Shown here piece after piece: positions 30,600-44,400 of a stretch of DNA of 64,000 nucleotides; position 1 is the first letter of the stretch, and every line of letters begins with the position of its first letter. Below the pieces are notes generated by a model, which had not been told where the DNA came from, ran no database searches, and saw nothing but the letters and a program-made list of their open reading frames with translations. The DNA is taken from assembly GCF_016097555.1 (NCBI RefSeq), contig NC_054712.1, positions 52,611,876 through 52,675,875 of the forward strand, given 5' to 3'. Source of the DNA: Gigantopelta aegis (lineage: Eukaryota; Mollusca; Gastropoda; Neomphalida; Peltospiridae). The position numbers and the translations under genes were made by a program.

Positions 30600-31940
30600 C
30601 TGGGCCTCGCCTCTCAAGCCCCTGGTAGGATTTCAGAGTGACCCAAATTCACAAACTGACCAAATCTCTCTGTGTGCCATGGCTTGGGATTAATTGAAGA
30701 ATACCGGCCTCATTGATATCATGGTTAAGCCATTGGACATACGGCTGGTAGGTACTGGGTTCGCAGCCCGCTACCGGCTCCCACCCAATGCGAGCTTTAA
30801 CCATTTTCTCTCTCACTAACCACTAACAACTAACCCACTGTCCTGAACAGACAGCCCAGATAGCAGGACAGCGTGCTTTAACTTTAATCGGATATAAGAA
30901 CGAAAATAAGTAGGAATGAATAAATATTGAAGAAGAGAAGATATCTGGGGTTTTTTTAAAGATTGGTTAGGTCTTTTGGGATTTGTTTTTTTTAAAGATT
31001 GATTAGGTCTTTTGGGATTTGTTTTTTTAAAGATTGGTTAGGTCTTTTGGGATCCACACCTCATGCTCTCCAGAACGCCCAGATTCATAATTCTGTTTCT
31101 CCATGGGCTAAGGAAGCTTCCCACTAAATGTAATTGGAAATGGTTTAGTAGGTCTGAAACAAGTACAGTTTAAATGCATTTCTTTATATAACTATGGTAA
31201 ATTTGACCTATGGGGAACCAATATTAATGACATTCACAAATTAGATAAACTTTCTTTGGCGTAGGTGTTTCCTCCTTTTGGCTCCACACCTATAACATAT
31301 ATGACGACTATTTGTTATAGCATTTCTAGAAATAGAGGCTGTTAAAAACTGGCTTAATTTCCAACTTCGGGTTTCGCCCCTTAGGACCCTGGATGATCAA
31401 AATTAACAAACTCACAAGTTTGTTTCTCTATGTATCAAGGAAGCTTACTTACAATGAAATTTTGTTGGAATTATTCAAGTAGTTTAAGCAGAAGATTTGT
31501 AAAATTAGCTCAATTTTCCCCTTTTGGTTCCACCAAGGAAGCTGTTCTTAAACGAGGCTGGAATTGGCTAAATAGGTTTGGAGAAGTCGAAGATATAACA
31601 TTTTTCTATATAATTATAGCAGATTTCATCTCCCTACCCAGGGATAAACGGAGGTCCCAACATTGATGACATCAACAAATTGGGAAAACCATCTATTGGC
31701 CTTTACATATTTGAAGACTTCACATTTATAGCATTTCTGGAAATAGGGATTTTTTTTTTTTTTACTGATTAATTCCCCCTTTTGGGTTCCACGTCTCAGG
31801 CCCCTGTGGGTGTCTGGTTGACTAAATTCACAAATTGTTGTTTCCATGTGCAAGGATGAATCCCACAAACTTTGGTTGAAATTGGTCAAGTAGTTTTGGA
31901 GACAGACGGAACCGGATCGCAATAGGTCATTTGAACCTTC
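30600..31940 (+). repeat. Old, diverged tandem repeats of about 300 bp
   Basis: The motif caaattcacaaa-ttgtttc-catg-aaggaagc-ttccca recurs near 30650, 31085, 31410 and 31820, each time after a CTTTTGGG-ttcca segment. A short 42-bp triplication (GATTGGTTAGGTCTTTTGGG) sits at 30958-31055. No gene seen. Confidence 0.6.
30705..30932 (+). mobile_element. SINE (type D)
   Basis: ACCGGCCTCATTGATATCAT to GGATATAAGAACGAAAATAA. Confidence 0.8.
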
Positions 31941-32125
31941 GGCTCAGGTGACTTAAAAATGCAAACATTGACCCTAGTGAAAATTGATTAGGTGTAAAGA
32001 TATCCTTAAGAATGTTTGCTCCGGTCCGTAGTTGCTCCAATACCATCGATCTCTCTTGGTAAACGAAATCAGAGATTGTTAATAGTGAATCTTAAAAACA
32101 TTCGCTGACGACATAAATGATCAAA

Positions 32126-32295
32126 TCAGCTCTCGTCGTTTCTTGAATTCGATCCCTCCTGGTACACCATAGGAGTCAGCCTCAGTACAATGATATCCTC
32201 GTAACCATGGAGACCTACAACAACCTTGTGTCCATCAGGTGAAAGAACTGCGCATGTCAGAGGGCTGTCGAAGGTGAAGGACGTTAGGAGACAAC
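32126..32295 (-). CDS. NACHT-WD last exon J
   Basis: Encodes [19 protein letters not shown] and ends NSRNDES with TGA. The SPDG turn is typical of a WD blade. I see no clear AATAAA on the - strand within the next kilobase. Confidence 0.88.
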
Positions 32296-35200
32296 CTGGA
32301 AGGAAAACAAAGTTGAACAAAAACTTGAAAATAAATGATCAAGATCCGTTTACACGATCTTTGACAAAAATGAACAGGGTGGATACAGCATTTTTCTAGG
32401 AAGGAGTGCATCTATAAGACTCTCCTCTAAGATACTTGCCTGGACAACATCATTATTATATCAAAAAAAAAAAAAAAAAAAAAATGGTAGTGCTGAAATC
32501 GGACAAAACGCGCGGTCGGTTTGGGATCGATCGCTGTCGGTGGGCCAATTGGGCTATTTCTCCGTTCCAGCCAGTGCTTCACGACTGGTATATCAAATGC
32601 CTTGCTATGTACTATCCTGTCTGTGAGATGGTTCATATGAAAGATCCCTCGCTACTATTAGAAAAATGACAAAATTACCCAATGATGATTAATACCTTTT
32701 CTCCCGTCTTAACGATTATTAGCTGTGATAGCCGGAGAAAAAAGACCATAAAAAAGATTGTGGATTTCTACATATCCCCATTTTTTACCCGGGCGAGCGT
32801 TCCTGAACCTTAGTGGCCAACTGTATAGGAGTAAATTAGACAGAATACCAAACCCTACCCAACAAATCTTTAGCTCCTAGCAGCTTGTTATACCGGACAC
32901 TGTTAAATAAAGCCAGATAAAAGTACCTGGTATGTACCTTACCTTTTTTGTAGTCCCACAGACACACAGTCCTAGCTTCCGGATTTTTTTTGACACCAGT
33001 GTAGTAGGACATGCAAATAGGACTTTGACTGGCCATCGCCATGCAGTTGAACCAGGATCCTACTCCATGTATGTAAAACCTGAAAGGAACATTATATAGT
33101 TTTAATATTAAAAATCATGTGAAAGTTATATCAAATCCAAGGATTAAAACAGTCCTACATCTTTACAAGGCATATCAGCACAAAAAAATTACATCAATGC
33201 CTTTAGCGAAAGTCAGCAATGCTAACGTTTTTATCTGATGGTTAGCAATGCTAACGTTTTCATCCGATGGTCAGCAATGCTAACATTTTCATCCGATGGT
33301 CAGCAATACTAACGTTTTCATCCGATGGTCAGCAATGCTAACGTTTTTATCCGATGGTCAGTAATGCTAACATTATCATCTGATGGTCAGCAATGCTAAT
33401 GTTTTCATCCGATAGTCAGCAATGCTAACGTTTTCATCCGGTGGTCAGCAATACTAACGTTTTCATCCGGTTTGATTGGTTCCCGGTGTGGTCATTCGGT
33501 TTAGCGTGAATGACAAACACCAGTTTAGTGACATTTTTTTCACAAATAAAATTGCACTTTACTTACCGTTTATTATTTAGAATATACATTTTCATTCACC
33601 TGAAGTGTTTTTTGGTAATCCTGGTGTTTGTAATACCACAAAATACATTTTTCGTATTTCTTAAAAACGGACGCACGTTTGAGAAAAAACCGTTGAGCAG
33701 ACAAGGTCTAATCTATTTTTAGAGGGGATATTTCCATTTCAATGTCACAGACGTTGGTATACCACGTGACCGTTATCATTTTGGTTCGGTTTGTTTTCTC
33801 GTGCACGGTTCGCGCAATCAACATCCGATTTGTTGTTGTTAATTTGTGAGATTTTTCTTCACAGTTCGTGAACATTTTCAGTAACAATAAAGTTCAGACA
33901 AGTAAGTGTCTCAATACAAAACGTTACAAACCCTTAAAACCAATAATTTTGCTAAGTCTTACGATATCTGGAGAGGGGATACAACCAGGACAGAACAGTT
34001 GGAACATGTCCAGGAGAGGTGAAAGAAACGCACCCCAAGTCTGTGAAATTTGTCGTGACGTAGGCATTGTTGTGCTTCGAGCGACATCTACCGGTGACAT
34101 CAAAATACTAACTTTCAAAATTATTTCAAGCAATTGGGACATGGGGATTCCCATGGTATTTATCGATATAAAACCTGTTTTTTCACTCCATTTGATAAAA
34201 ACGTGATCTAAGTGTGTTACACGTTTGTAGATTAACCAAATTATAATTTATTTTCGCTGGATGGAATTAGGGTGTGCGGCTTTAAACAATCACCGTGTAT
34301 TCGAAATTCTGTTCTGGTGCAGGGAATGTGTTTCTAAATGTTTTGAAGAGGCGAGAACGTATTCGTGAACATGTTTTCGTTCTCAAATCACCACGCTCGT
34401 AGGAACGATATCTGGAATGGGGAGGGGGGGGGGGGGGGGTGGTGGTGAAGGATACCTTTACTGGACAGAACACAGTATAGCGGGAGGCACAGGCCATATT
34501 TTTATCTTTATGTATATGGAGTAGGACAAAAGAACGTACATTTTTGTTTTCAAATTGGGGGGGGGGGGGGGGGGGGGAGGGTGTGTGTGTGACAGCCATC
34601 CCCAGCCCCAGGTTCCTGTAGACCTGATCCCACACTACCAGCAGTTCGTGAGCGCCGTTTTGAATACACTGTTAACGTTAAATGAATTAATGTCCCAGGG
34701 CGAAAACCAGTCAAATCAGTTAATGGGTGCTGCAGATTAAAACCAGTCAAATCAGTTAATGGGTGCTGCAGATTAAAACCAGTCAAATCAATTAATGGGT
34801 GCTGCAGATTAAAACCAGTCAAATCAATTAATGGGTGCTGCAGATTAAAACCAGTCAAATCAGTTAATGGGTGCTGCAGATTAAAACCAGTCAAGTCAGT
34901 AATGGGTGCTGCAGATTAAAACCAGTCAAATCAGTAATGGGTGCTGCAGATTAAAACCAGTCAAATCAGTTAATGGGTGCTGCAGATTAAAACCAGTCAA
35001 ATCAGTTAATGGGTGCTGCAGATTAAAACCAGTCAAATCAGTTAATGGGTGCTGCAGATTAAAACCAGTCAAATCAGTTAATGGGTGCTGCAGATTAAAA
35101 CCAGTCAAATCAGTTAATGGGTGCTGCAGATTGAGGATAAAACCTGGGGTTTTATTATTATTAATATTATTAAACGCAGCACGAGTTTTTGTTAACAATA

Positions 35201-36547
35201 CTACCAGGCTCTTGAAGCCCACATCTTCACAGGAGACGAAATAGCAGATGTGGAGGTCTAATTCGAGTCTCTGGTGTGGTTATTTTATTCATTTCATTTC
35301 AATTTATTTTCGTGCTTATGTCTAATTAAGGTTCAAGCACGCTGTTATAGGCACACACCTCAGCTTAGACAGGAGCGTCGGAAGCAATTAAAAGTTGGTA
35401 CGGCCATCAACGCAATGCCTCCACCAGAGAACTGTTCAAGCACGCCTGTCGTGGGCACAACCTTTGACTTCGCCAGAGTGTTCTGTCCATGGTAGGCCTA
35501 GGTTGTCCCCGTTGTGGTCCTTATAAGGGCCTGATCCGTTCAGATCGTGGAAGGACGACCCCCGAGAGACACGTTTGGAATTCCCAGACTTGCGGTCATT
35601 AGCACTGGTCATTATATATAACCTGGCGCACTTGCTGTTCGATTCATCTCTGGTCTCTGATGCACTACGTAGGCTATATCGATCTGGACAGCGTCCGCGG
35701 CGTTTGGTCGCTGGCGCTCTTGGACTGTTAGCACCATCATTATCGTGGACAAAAACAGCCGATGTACGTCATTGTGGACATAAGTGGGATTGTTGTGGCT
35801 TAAAGCGCCGTCACACGATACGAGTGCCTGGTACGAGAATAGCCGATTGCATAGCAACCGATGGAAGGAAGGAAATGTTTTATTTAACGACGCACTCAAC
35901 ACATTTCATTTACGGTTATATGACGTCGGACATATGGTTAAGGACCACACGGATATTTAGAGAGGAAAACTCGCTGTCGCCACTTCATGGGCTACTTTTT
36001 TCGATTAACAGTAAGGGATCTTTTATATGCACCATCCCACAGACAGGATAGTACGTTCCACGGCCTTTGTTACACCAGTTGTTGAGCACTAGCTGGAACG
36101 AGAATTGGAGCAACCGATGGAATCGTATTGTTGTCGTTGTCGATATGGGCCCCATCGGTGGACCCATTGAGCTATTTCTTGACAAGTACACCGGCAATGC
36201 ATAGAGTACTACTATGTTCTCTTTTCCGTGCTGCATCGTTTATGTTGTCTCGCTCCAGCCAGTGCACCACGACTGGTACATCAAAGGCCGTGGTATGTGC
36301 TATCATGTCTATGGGGTGGTGCATACAAAAGATCCATTGCTGCTAATCGAAAAGAGTAGTCCATGAAGTGGCGACAGCGGGTTTCCTCCTTCAATATCTG
36401 TGTAGTCCTTAACCATATGTCCGACGCCATATAACCGTAAACAAAATGTGTTGAGTGCGTTTAAATAAAACATTTCCTTCCTTCTTGTCGTAATGGGCTG
36501 TTCTCATGGCTATTTTCGTACGAGGTACACGATTAGCCACACTATAG

Positions 36548-36598
<51 letters not shown>

Positions 36599-38348
36599 TT
36601 GTGTGTGATAAAATACATTGATTTTTTAGATAACGAAATATCAAAAACAAAACCACTGTCACTGTGTTCAGATTGAAAATGCCTTTCCATTGAGGTATTA
36701 CATTTGATGATAGCTTTATTTTCTTTACCCCTCCCAACCCCCAGAATAGTTTTAAAGGTTAAAATGGCAAGTCACGGTCAGCAAATACGTCACAAACATC
36801 ACATTTTGTTTCATAAAATGTTTTGTTTTGAACCTGTATAATAAATTATAATACCACAATACTAATCTTACTAACACTGGCTCCAGGCCTGCAGAAATTA
36901 ACTTGACAGGTCGCCCGAAGGGGTGACCAAAAAAAAGAAAGAGTGTAGAACACAATGCATAAGTTTGTGTTCTGCGATAATAATTTTCAAGTGATAAATT
37001 CTTCAAAAATAAGAAAGTTAGGAAATCCTTGTTTTTATTTATTTATAGCATTCATTATTGAAATAGAGTGGTGAAAATACACAAATGATAAATGAGCTGC
37101 TTGAGTTAACTTCTAGTTATATGTACTGACAAATAGAAAAAAAAAGAAAGAAAGAAATGTATTTAACGACGCACTCAACACATTTTATTTACGGTTATAT
37201 GGCGTCAGACATATGATTAAGGACCACACAGATTTTGAGAGGAAACCCGATGTCGCCACTACATGGGCTACTCTTTCCGATTAGCAACAAGGGTCTTTTA
37301 TTTGCGCTTCCCACAGGCAGGTTAGCACAAACCATGGCCTTTGTTGAACCAGTTATGGATCACTGGTCGGTGCAAGTGGTTTACACCTACCCATTGAGCC
37401 TTGCAGAGCACTCACTCAGGGTTTGGAGTCGGTATCTGGATTAAAAATCCCATGCCTCGACTGGGATCCGAACCCAGTACCTACCAGCCTGTAGACCGAT
37501 CGCTTAACCACGACGCCACCGAGGCCCGTCTGACAAATATAGTTTAAACATAATCAATATGTAAGTTTCTTAAAGCATTTGTGAAATGTGTAATAATTAG
37601 ACTTAGAGCTCTAGAATATTTTTATACCGGCCTCGGTGGTGCTGTGGTTAAACTACATGAGGTTGGAAGGTACCGGGTTCGCAGCTCGGTACCGACTCCC
37701 ACCCAGAGCGAGTTTTAACGACTCAGTGCGTAGGTGTAAGACCATTACACCAACTTCCCTCTCACTAACCACTAACCACTAACTCACAGCCCAGATAACT
37801 GAGATGTGTGTCCATGATATCGTGCTTGAACCTTAATTGGATAGAAGCACGAAAATAAGTTGAAATGAATGAATGAAATGAATGAATGAAGTATTTAGAT
37901 AATCATCAACTTTTGTGTTCTTCCTCTTGTGTGCAATTCTACTATTTCTTTTAGATGTTACTTACAATTCAAACACTCTGAACATGACATAGACCAGCAA
38001 GCATTGCGACAGGATCAATGCCAGAGAATGGATTTATATACTTAAATTATACTTATTATTATATAACATTTAATGAAGTATCTTAAAATATCAGTGAAAT
38101 AAAAGTGTTATCAGTCATTCAGTGACGACAACACATTTTAGAGTGAAAACTTCACTATTTCACTGAATAAATCAATGTGCTTGACAGGTGTCGTTAAACA
38201 AAACAAACTTGAACTTTTTTAATTTAACTTTATAATGTGTGATACATTTTTGTTTCAGGTTTTCATTGCAATTAATTATTTGTGCGGATAAAGAGCAATA
38301 AGAAAAACTACAACGAAAAAACCCCTCCCTCACTACCACCCAAAAAAA

Positions 38349-38431
<83 letters not shown>

Positions 38432-41400
38432 AATCTAATTAAAATTAGCTCCACTATTACATGTGGATCTAACAGCAGCCAGTTGGAGCTCATGTCCACC
38501 AATCAAAACCTTACTTGCAGAATCATGCCAGTGATTTGAAAATAATTTGAAAACATTCCGAATTATCCTGAGGGTATACGATATGTTTTATGTGAATTAC
38601 GAATGCCTTAAAACATGTTTTATTTTATAAAATAATTAATTTGTAATGTAAAACTGAAGACCGATTTAGTTGGGTTTTTTAAAAAATAAATAAATAATTT
38701 GTAATGTAAAATTGAAGACTGATAACCCATCCCGTACGTATTGATATGGTTCGCTGTACTGCGGCCACTAAAATAGACTCGCCCGATATTTTTAGAATTT
38801 GTATGCTCCCAAATAACGTTATAAAAGGCGAAGTGTGATTGGTCAATATTTAAATTATTATTTACAGACGAAATGTTACCTGGACATTGGAGACTACGCA
38901 GTGTTGTTAGCAATCTGATTAAAATTAGTTCTACTGGTCTAAATAAGGCATTCGTAATTCACATGAAACATATTGTATACCCTCAGGATAATTCGGAATG
39001 TTTTCAAATTATTTTCAAATCACTGGCATGATTCTGCAAGTAAGGTTTTGATTGGTGGACATGAGCTCCAACTGGCTGCTGTTAGATCCATGTGTAATAG
39101 TGGATCTAATTTTAATTAGATTGCACACACACAAAAAAGAAGAAAACCCCCACCCAAAACAACAACAAAAACAACAACATCAAAACACCAAAAAACAAAA
39201 GAAACACGAAGAAACACAAACAATCAACAAAAAAAACAACAACAACAACAACAAAAACCAATAACCAATGTGTATAATTTTTCATATTATGCCTTTATAA
39301 CTTACTTGGTGTGACCCGACACCAGGTCCCAGACGAGGAAGTCCCCTGTCTCGAGCCCGCTGACCACGCAGTTGAGGTGGACGTCGGTGGACAGGCACGT
39401 CGTGTTGCGAGTCGTCTTGAGTACCTTGAAGAGCTGGCCACTTGCCAGGTCGTACACCGCAACGAAGTTGGGGTTCTCAGTGTCCAGCTCCTGGAATAGG
39501 CAACATATATTACGTGTTAAGTCTCAACAAAAAGGTGAAATACAGCATCAGTGTGGATAAAATAATCGGTACATCAATCAACTGTCGATCCTTTCAACAT
39601 CATCCGCTGATCCATTCACACATTCACTGCTAAACTCACGTACTTACCTTTTCATCCACCCACCCATCCATCCATGCACCTACCTAAACTTCCATCCACC
39701 CAGTGCTATCCTGCCTGTGGGAAGCGCAAATAAAAGATCCCTTGCTGCCTGTCGTAAAAAGAGTAGCCTATGTGGCGACAGCGGGTTTCCTCTTCAAATC
39801 TGTGTGGTCCTTAACCATAATATGTCTGACGCCATATAACCGTAAATAAAATGTGTTGAGTGCGTCGTTAAATAAAACATTTCTTTCTTTCTTTTTTTTC
39901 CATCCACCCAATATCCATCCATCCATCCATACATCCAGCAAACCATCCATCCATCTATCCACCCATCCAATATCCGTTCACCCACCCGTCCACCCATCCA
40001 TCCATTTATCCGTCCACCCACACACCCATCCATCCATCATTACTATAGTCTGCATCCAAAGGAAAAGGATGAACTGGTATGCAACTATAATGAATAACGC
40101 TAAAGCTCACCTAAAAACACATTATTAATGTAAGTCTTAAATCTCAACTCACCACATTTTTTAAACCATTTTTTTTTTCATTTCATTAAATTAACAAATC
40201 ACCATCAAATGAATGAATTTGAAGAATAAATCAAAGACTTACCACGCATGCGCAGACCACATAATGGCCGTCATTGGTCACGTCTGCGATGCTCGTGATG
40301 TACTCGTGCTGCGCCATGCGCAGGTCGTGCACCAGTCTACTTTCCTTGAGGTTCCACACAAGGAGAGGCGACGGCTTCTGCGTGGCGTCCCCGCACACCA
40401 GAACATTGCCGTTCTTGCTGACAAGCAGGCTGTCCAGGAAACGGTCCTCCCCTGCTTTAAACGTCGCCACCATATCGCCAGTGGCGATGTCCAGGACATT
40501 GACGTACATCCTGTTTCTGGACAGAGCGACGACGTTCTCCTGGTTGGGAACGCTGAACAGAGGCATCTTGAGGTTGAGGACGCCCCTGAGGTTCCTGACC
40601 ACTTGTTCCCGGTCCAGGTCGTACACTTTGAGCTCTCTGTCGCAGAGAATCACGGCCCTGCTGTCGTCGATCATGGCCAGAGCTCTCGGATGGTTTAGAT
40701 TCCTCAGAGTCTTCACCTGCTCCCCGGAACTCAGATCCCATATCACTATCTCTCCCTTCTCGTCGAACAGGTTGGCGACTCTCCCGCTGTTGGGTCCGAT
40801 CACGTACAGGCTGCACGGGGCCTCTCCGTGACACTCCGCCAGCCTGTCGGCTTCTTTGATGTCACGCGCGAGACACATCTTCGACGGAACGACGTACGAC
40901 ACTTTCGACGAGCGGCAAACGTTGAACAGTTTTGAGATTTTTGGCAGCCTTTTTGCGTCGTGCATGACCGAGCGCAGACGGGTGATCATCTGAGAATAGA
41001 TCTGCCGTCCACTGACGTCCAGTGCTTGGTGGGAGAGCCATATGACTTGCAGCATGGTTTCCAGGTCTATACTGTCGTCACCATCCGGCTCCGTCTGGAC
41101 AAATCTCAACACCTGGCACACGTGGACTGTAGAGGTAAAATCGATGCTATCTGCCAACCAAACTGGGTTGTAAATAAAGGAGTCCAGAAGCTTGCGGTCT
41201 TTACTTCCGCTTAAAATACTGTGGTAAGGTAGTTCGTGGACTAAATTGTTCTCTGATGGTTTTATCACAGATTTTGAGTCACTGGTGCCGCTGGTTCCGT
41301 GCGATTCGTTCCACCGTTTGACTAGATAATAACAGATTTGCTTATGAATAGATTTGACGTCGTCGGCCGAGGATAGGTATCTTTCTCGCGCTAAAACCTT

Positions 41401-44400
41401 TAAACTGGCACTCATCCACATGTGCAAAATGGAATCTCCGTGATGGCAAGAGTGTAGAAAGGGCAGCAGACAACATCTGACGCATTGCCACGTGGTCGTC
41501 ACGAGATGCCTTGTGGGAACAGAATTGGCGTCGTCGTCGTCTAGCAACAGGTCTATTAGTGCCGAACTCATCAGCCCCACTTTTGCCGACAACAACAATC
41601 GCAAAATACGAACAACTAGATCACGTCCGAACTGCCTCTCGATAACGCTGAAGTATTCGTCTGATATTGTTTTGATGTTTACTGATTCGTTTGGTGTGGT
41701 TTTCTTCTCTGTACCACCAGATACTTCGAAAGGTGCGTTGCTCTTTAATGTGCATTCAGATAAAAGATGTTTCGTCAAGGCGTTCAAATATTTAGAATTT
41801 TCACCACTGAGTTCTGGCAGTTCAATGAAACAGTTGTCTTGACGAAACTGTGAAAGTAGTAGCACATAAATCATGAAATCGGTACATATCCAGATTATTA
41901 CATACACGCATGTACATTGCTATAAATAGTGCACAATTATTTTACATTTAGTCATCTAGTTTATAATTTTCTGTAGCTCCGAATGCCAATTAACTAAAAT
42001 GTATACTAAATTTTGGAAATCATTACCGGGTATTCACCTGTACCACCGGCCTCGGTCGCGTCGTGGTTAGGCCATCGGTCTACAGGCTGGTAAGTAGTGG
42101 GTTCGGATCCCAGTCGAGGCATGGGATTTTAATCCAGATACCAACTCCAAACCCTGAGTGAGTGCTCCGCAAGGCTCAATGGGTAGGTGTAAACCACTTG
42201 CACCGACCAGTGATCCATAACTGGTTCAACAAAGGCCATGGTTTGTGCTATCCTGCCTATGGGAAGCGCAAATAAAAGATCCTTTCCTGCTAATCGGAAA
42301 GAGTAGCCCATGTAGTGGCAACAGCGGGTTTCCTCTCAAAATCTGTGTGGTCCTTAACCATGTGTTTGACGCCATATAACCGTAAATAAAATATTTTGAG
42401 TGCGTCGTTAAATAAAACATTTCTTTCTTTCTTTCACCTGTACCACGTTTCTGTGCTGCATTCTGTAACACGTTTAATGCTTTTGATCGAGTATCGCAAA
42501 GCGGGTTAATCCATAACGTAAACACTATGGTATCAACTGCATCCTTTTGCAACGATAAACAATTACATTTCCATTAGGAAACATACCATGAACATGATTT
42601 GAACGTTACAGAATCGTGTTACCCTAATATCCGAAATACCTCAAGTTTCCGTTCTATATCCATTATTTTCTCTCTTTTTTCAGTTTATGTTACCGATATT
42701 TCAGATAGACACGACTGTGTAACGGGGATTTAATTCAAAGTCACACACAACTTCCATTTGTTAAAAATATGTCCTCAAGGTTCTATGACCGTCCCCAATC
42801 AATCTAATTAAAATTAGCTCTACTGGGTCTACCCTTGTAGATCTAACAGCATTGCGTGGACTCCAATGTCCAGGTGACATTTCATCTATAAATAACAATT
42901 CAAATATCGACCAATTACACTTCGCCGTTTATAGCGTTATTCGGGAGCATACAAATTCTAAAAATATCGGGCGAGACTATTTATGTAGTAGGCGAAGTTG
43001 TTGGTCTATTTCAACATTAAAAAAACAGGGGGAAAAGTGCAGTGATAAACTCTGGATTGTATACTAGTATAAACAGATTTTATGACTATACCATCACGGT
43101 TTCTTTTTTCGTCTTAAAGCGGATTTTATATAAAAGTTTATATTGAAATTAGTTTCCGGCATACTTCGTAATTCACCCGAATCATTTTGTATATCCTCGG
43201 CATAATCTCGAATGTTTTCAAATTCTTTTTAAATCATTGGCATGATTTTGCAAGTAATGTTTTGATAGGTCGAATGAAAGGTCAACTGGACATGAGCTCC
43301 AACGGGCTGCTGTTAGATCCACATGTAATAGTGGAGCTAATTTTAATTTGATTGTTCCCCAATTAAACACAGGTAAATTTCTGAAGTAAACACTGGTATG
43401 TCCAAATGTGCCTCACGAAATTCGTTATACATTGAAACTAGTTTGAATACGCATTAATGCAAGAAACAAAATACAAAATACATTTGCATATTTCTTTTTA
43501 GTGTGTTTTAAGTTTCGTTATCCTTTATAACACTATTGCTCTGTTGTCTTTGTCAATATGGTCCGAGTCTAATAAAGTGCCTGCAGCTGACATTTACACC
43601 ATTTGGTACAATAGATGGGACATTGCTAGCCATAATAATGAGTTTGGCATTGCAAGAGATGGAACATTGCTGGCCACAATGATGAGTTTGGCATTGCAAG
43701 AGATGGGACATTGCTGGCCACAATGATGAGTTTGGCATTGCAAGAGATGGGACATTGCTGGCCACAATGATGAGTTTGGCATTGCAAGAGATGGGACATT
43801 GCTGGCCACAATGATGAGTTTGGCATTGCAAGAGATGGGACATTGCTGGCCACAATGATGAGTTTGGCATTGCAAGAGATGGGACATTGCTGGCCACAAT
43901 GATGAGTTTGGCATTGCAAGAGATGGGACATTGCTAGCCACAATGATGAGTTTGGCATTGCAAAAAACTCAACATAACATAGCCATAACTAGAGATAACT
44001 GGGGGTATACTTGTCTCCATGAAAATGCTAAAAATGTGTTGTTGTTTGTGGGGGGTGTGGTTTTGTGTATTTGTTTTGTTTTAGTTTATAATTGCCATTT
44101 TTTTATTAACTCCAAAAGACTACTCCTTCCCAGTGTTATTTTCGACTACGCATGACCCTTACAAAAACAAAAAGTTTCAAAAATCTAAAAGAACCTACAT
44201 CCTTCTTAAGTCGTTCGACTGTCTGCTGGTCTTGCAGAGTGACGATCATCTTCACGTGGGGCGGGAGTTGCCTTGGCAACCAACTTCCCGAGTCAGCGGT
44301 CACGTCATCCATCAGAATGACCAATGGCTGGAGTTCGGTGGCAAGGTCAAGAAGAGTTTGAAAGCACGCGCGTTCCGAATAGACAGGGAATGATCGGTGC

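Noticed and set aside
33868-34206. 112-codon + strand frame
   Set aside because: Lies in a dispersed repeat module, with no known domain and no exon signals.
35575-36051. 158-codon frame
   Set aside because: Its second half is a reverse SINE, and the first half shows no domain.
40274-40831. 185-codon and other + strand frames opposite NACHT-WD exon G
   Set aside because: Shadows of the real - strand exon, which has splice sites and domain content. The same holds for 49936-50436, 41492-41842 and 57942-58181.
43619-43965. CRISPR-like regular array
   Set aside because: Units are contiguous with no unique spacers, in a eukaryotic intron.
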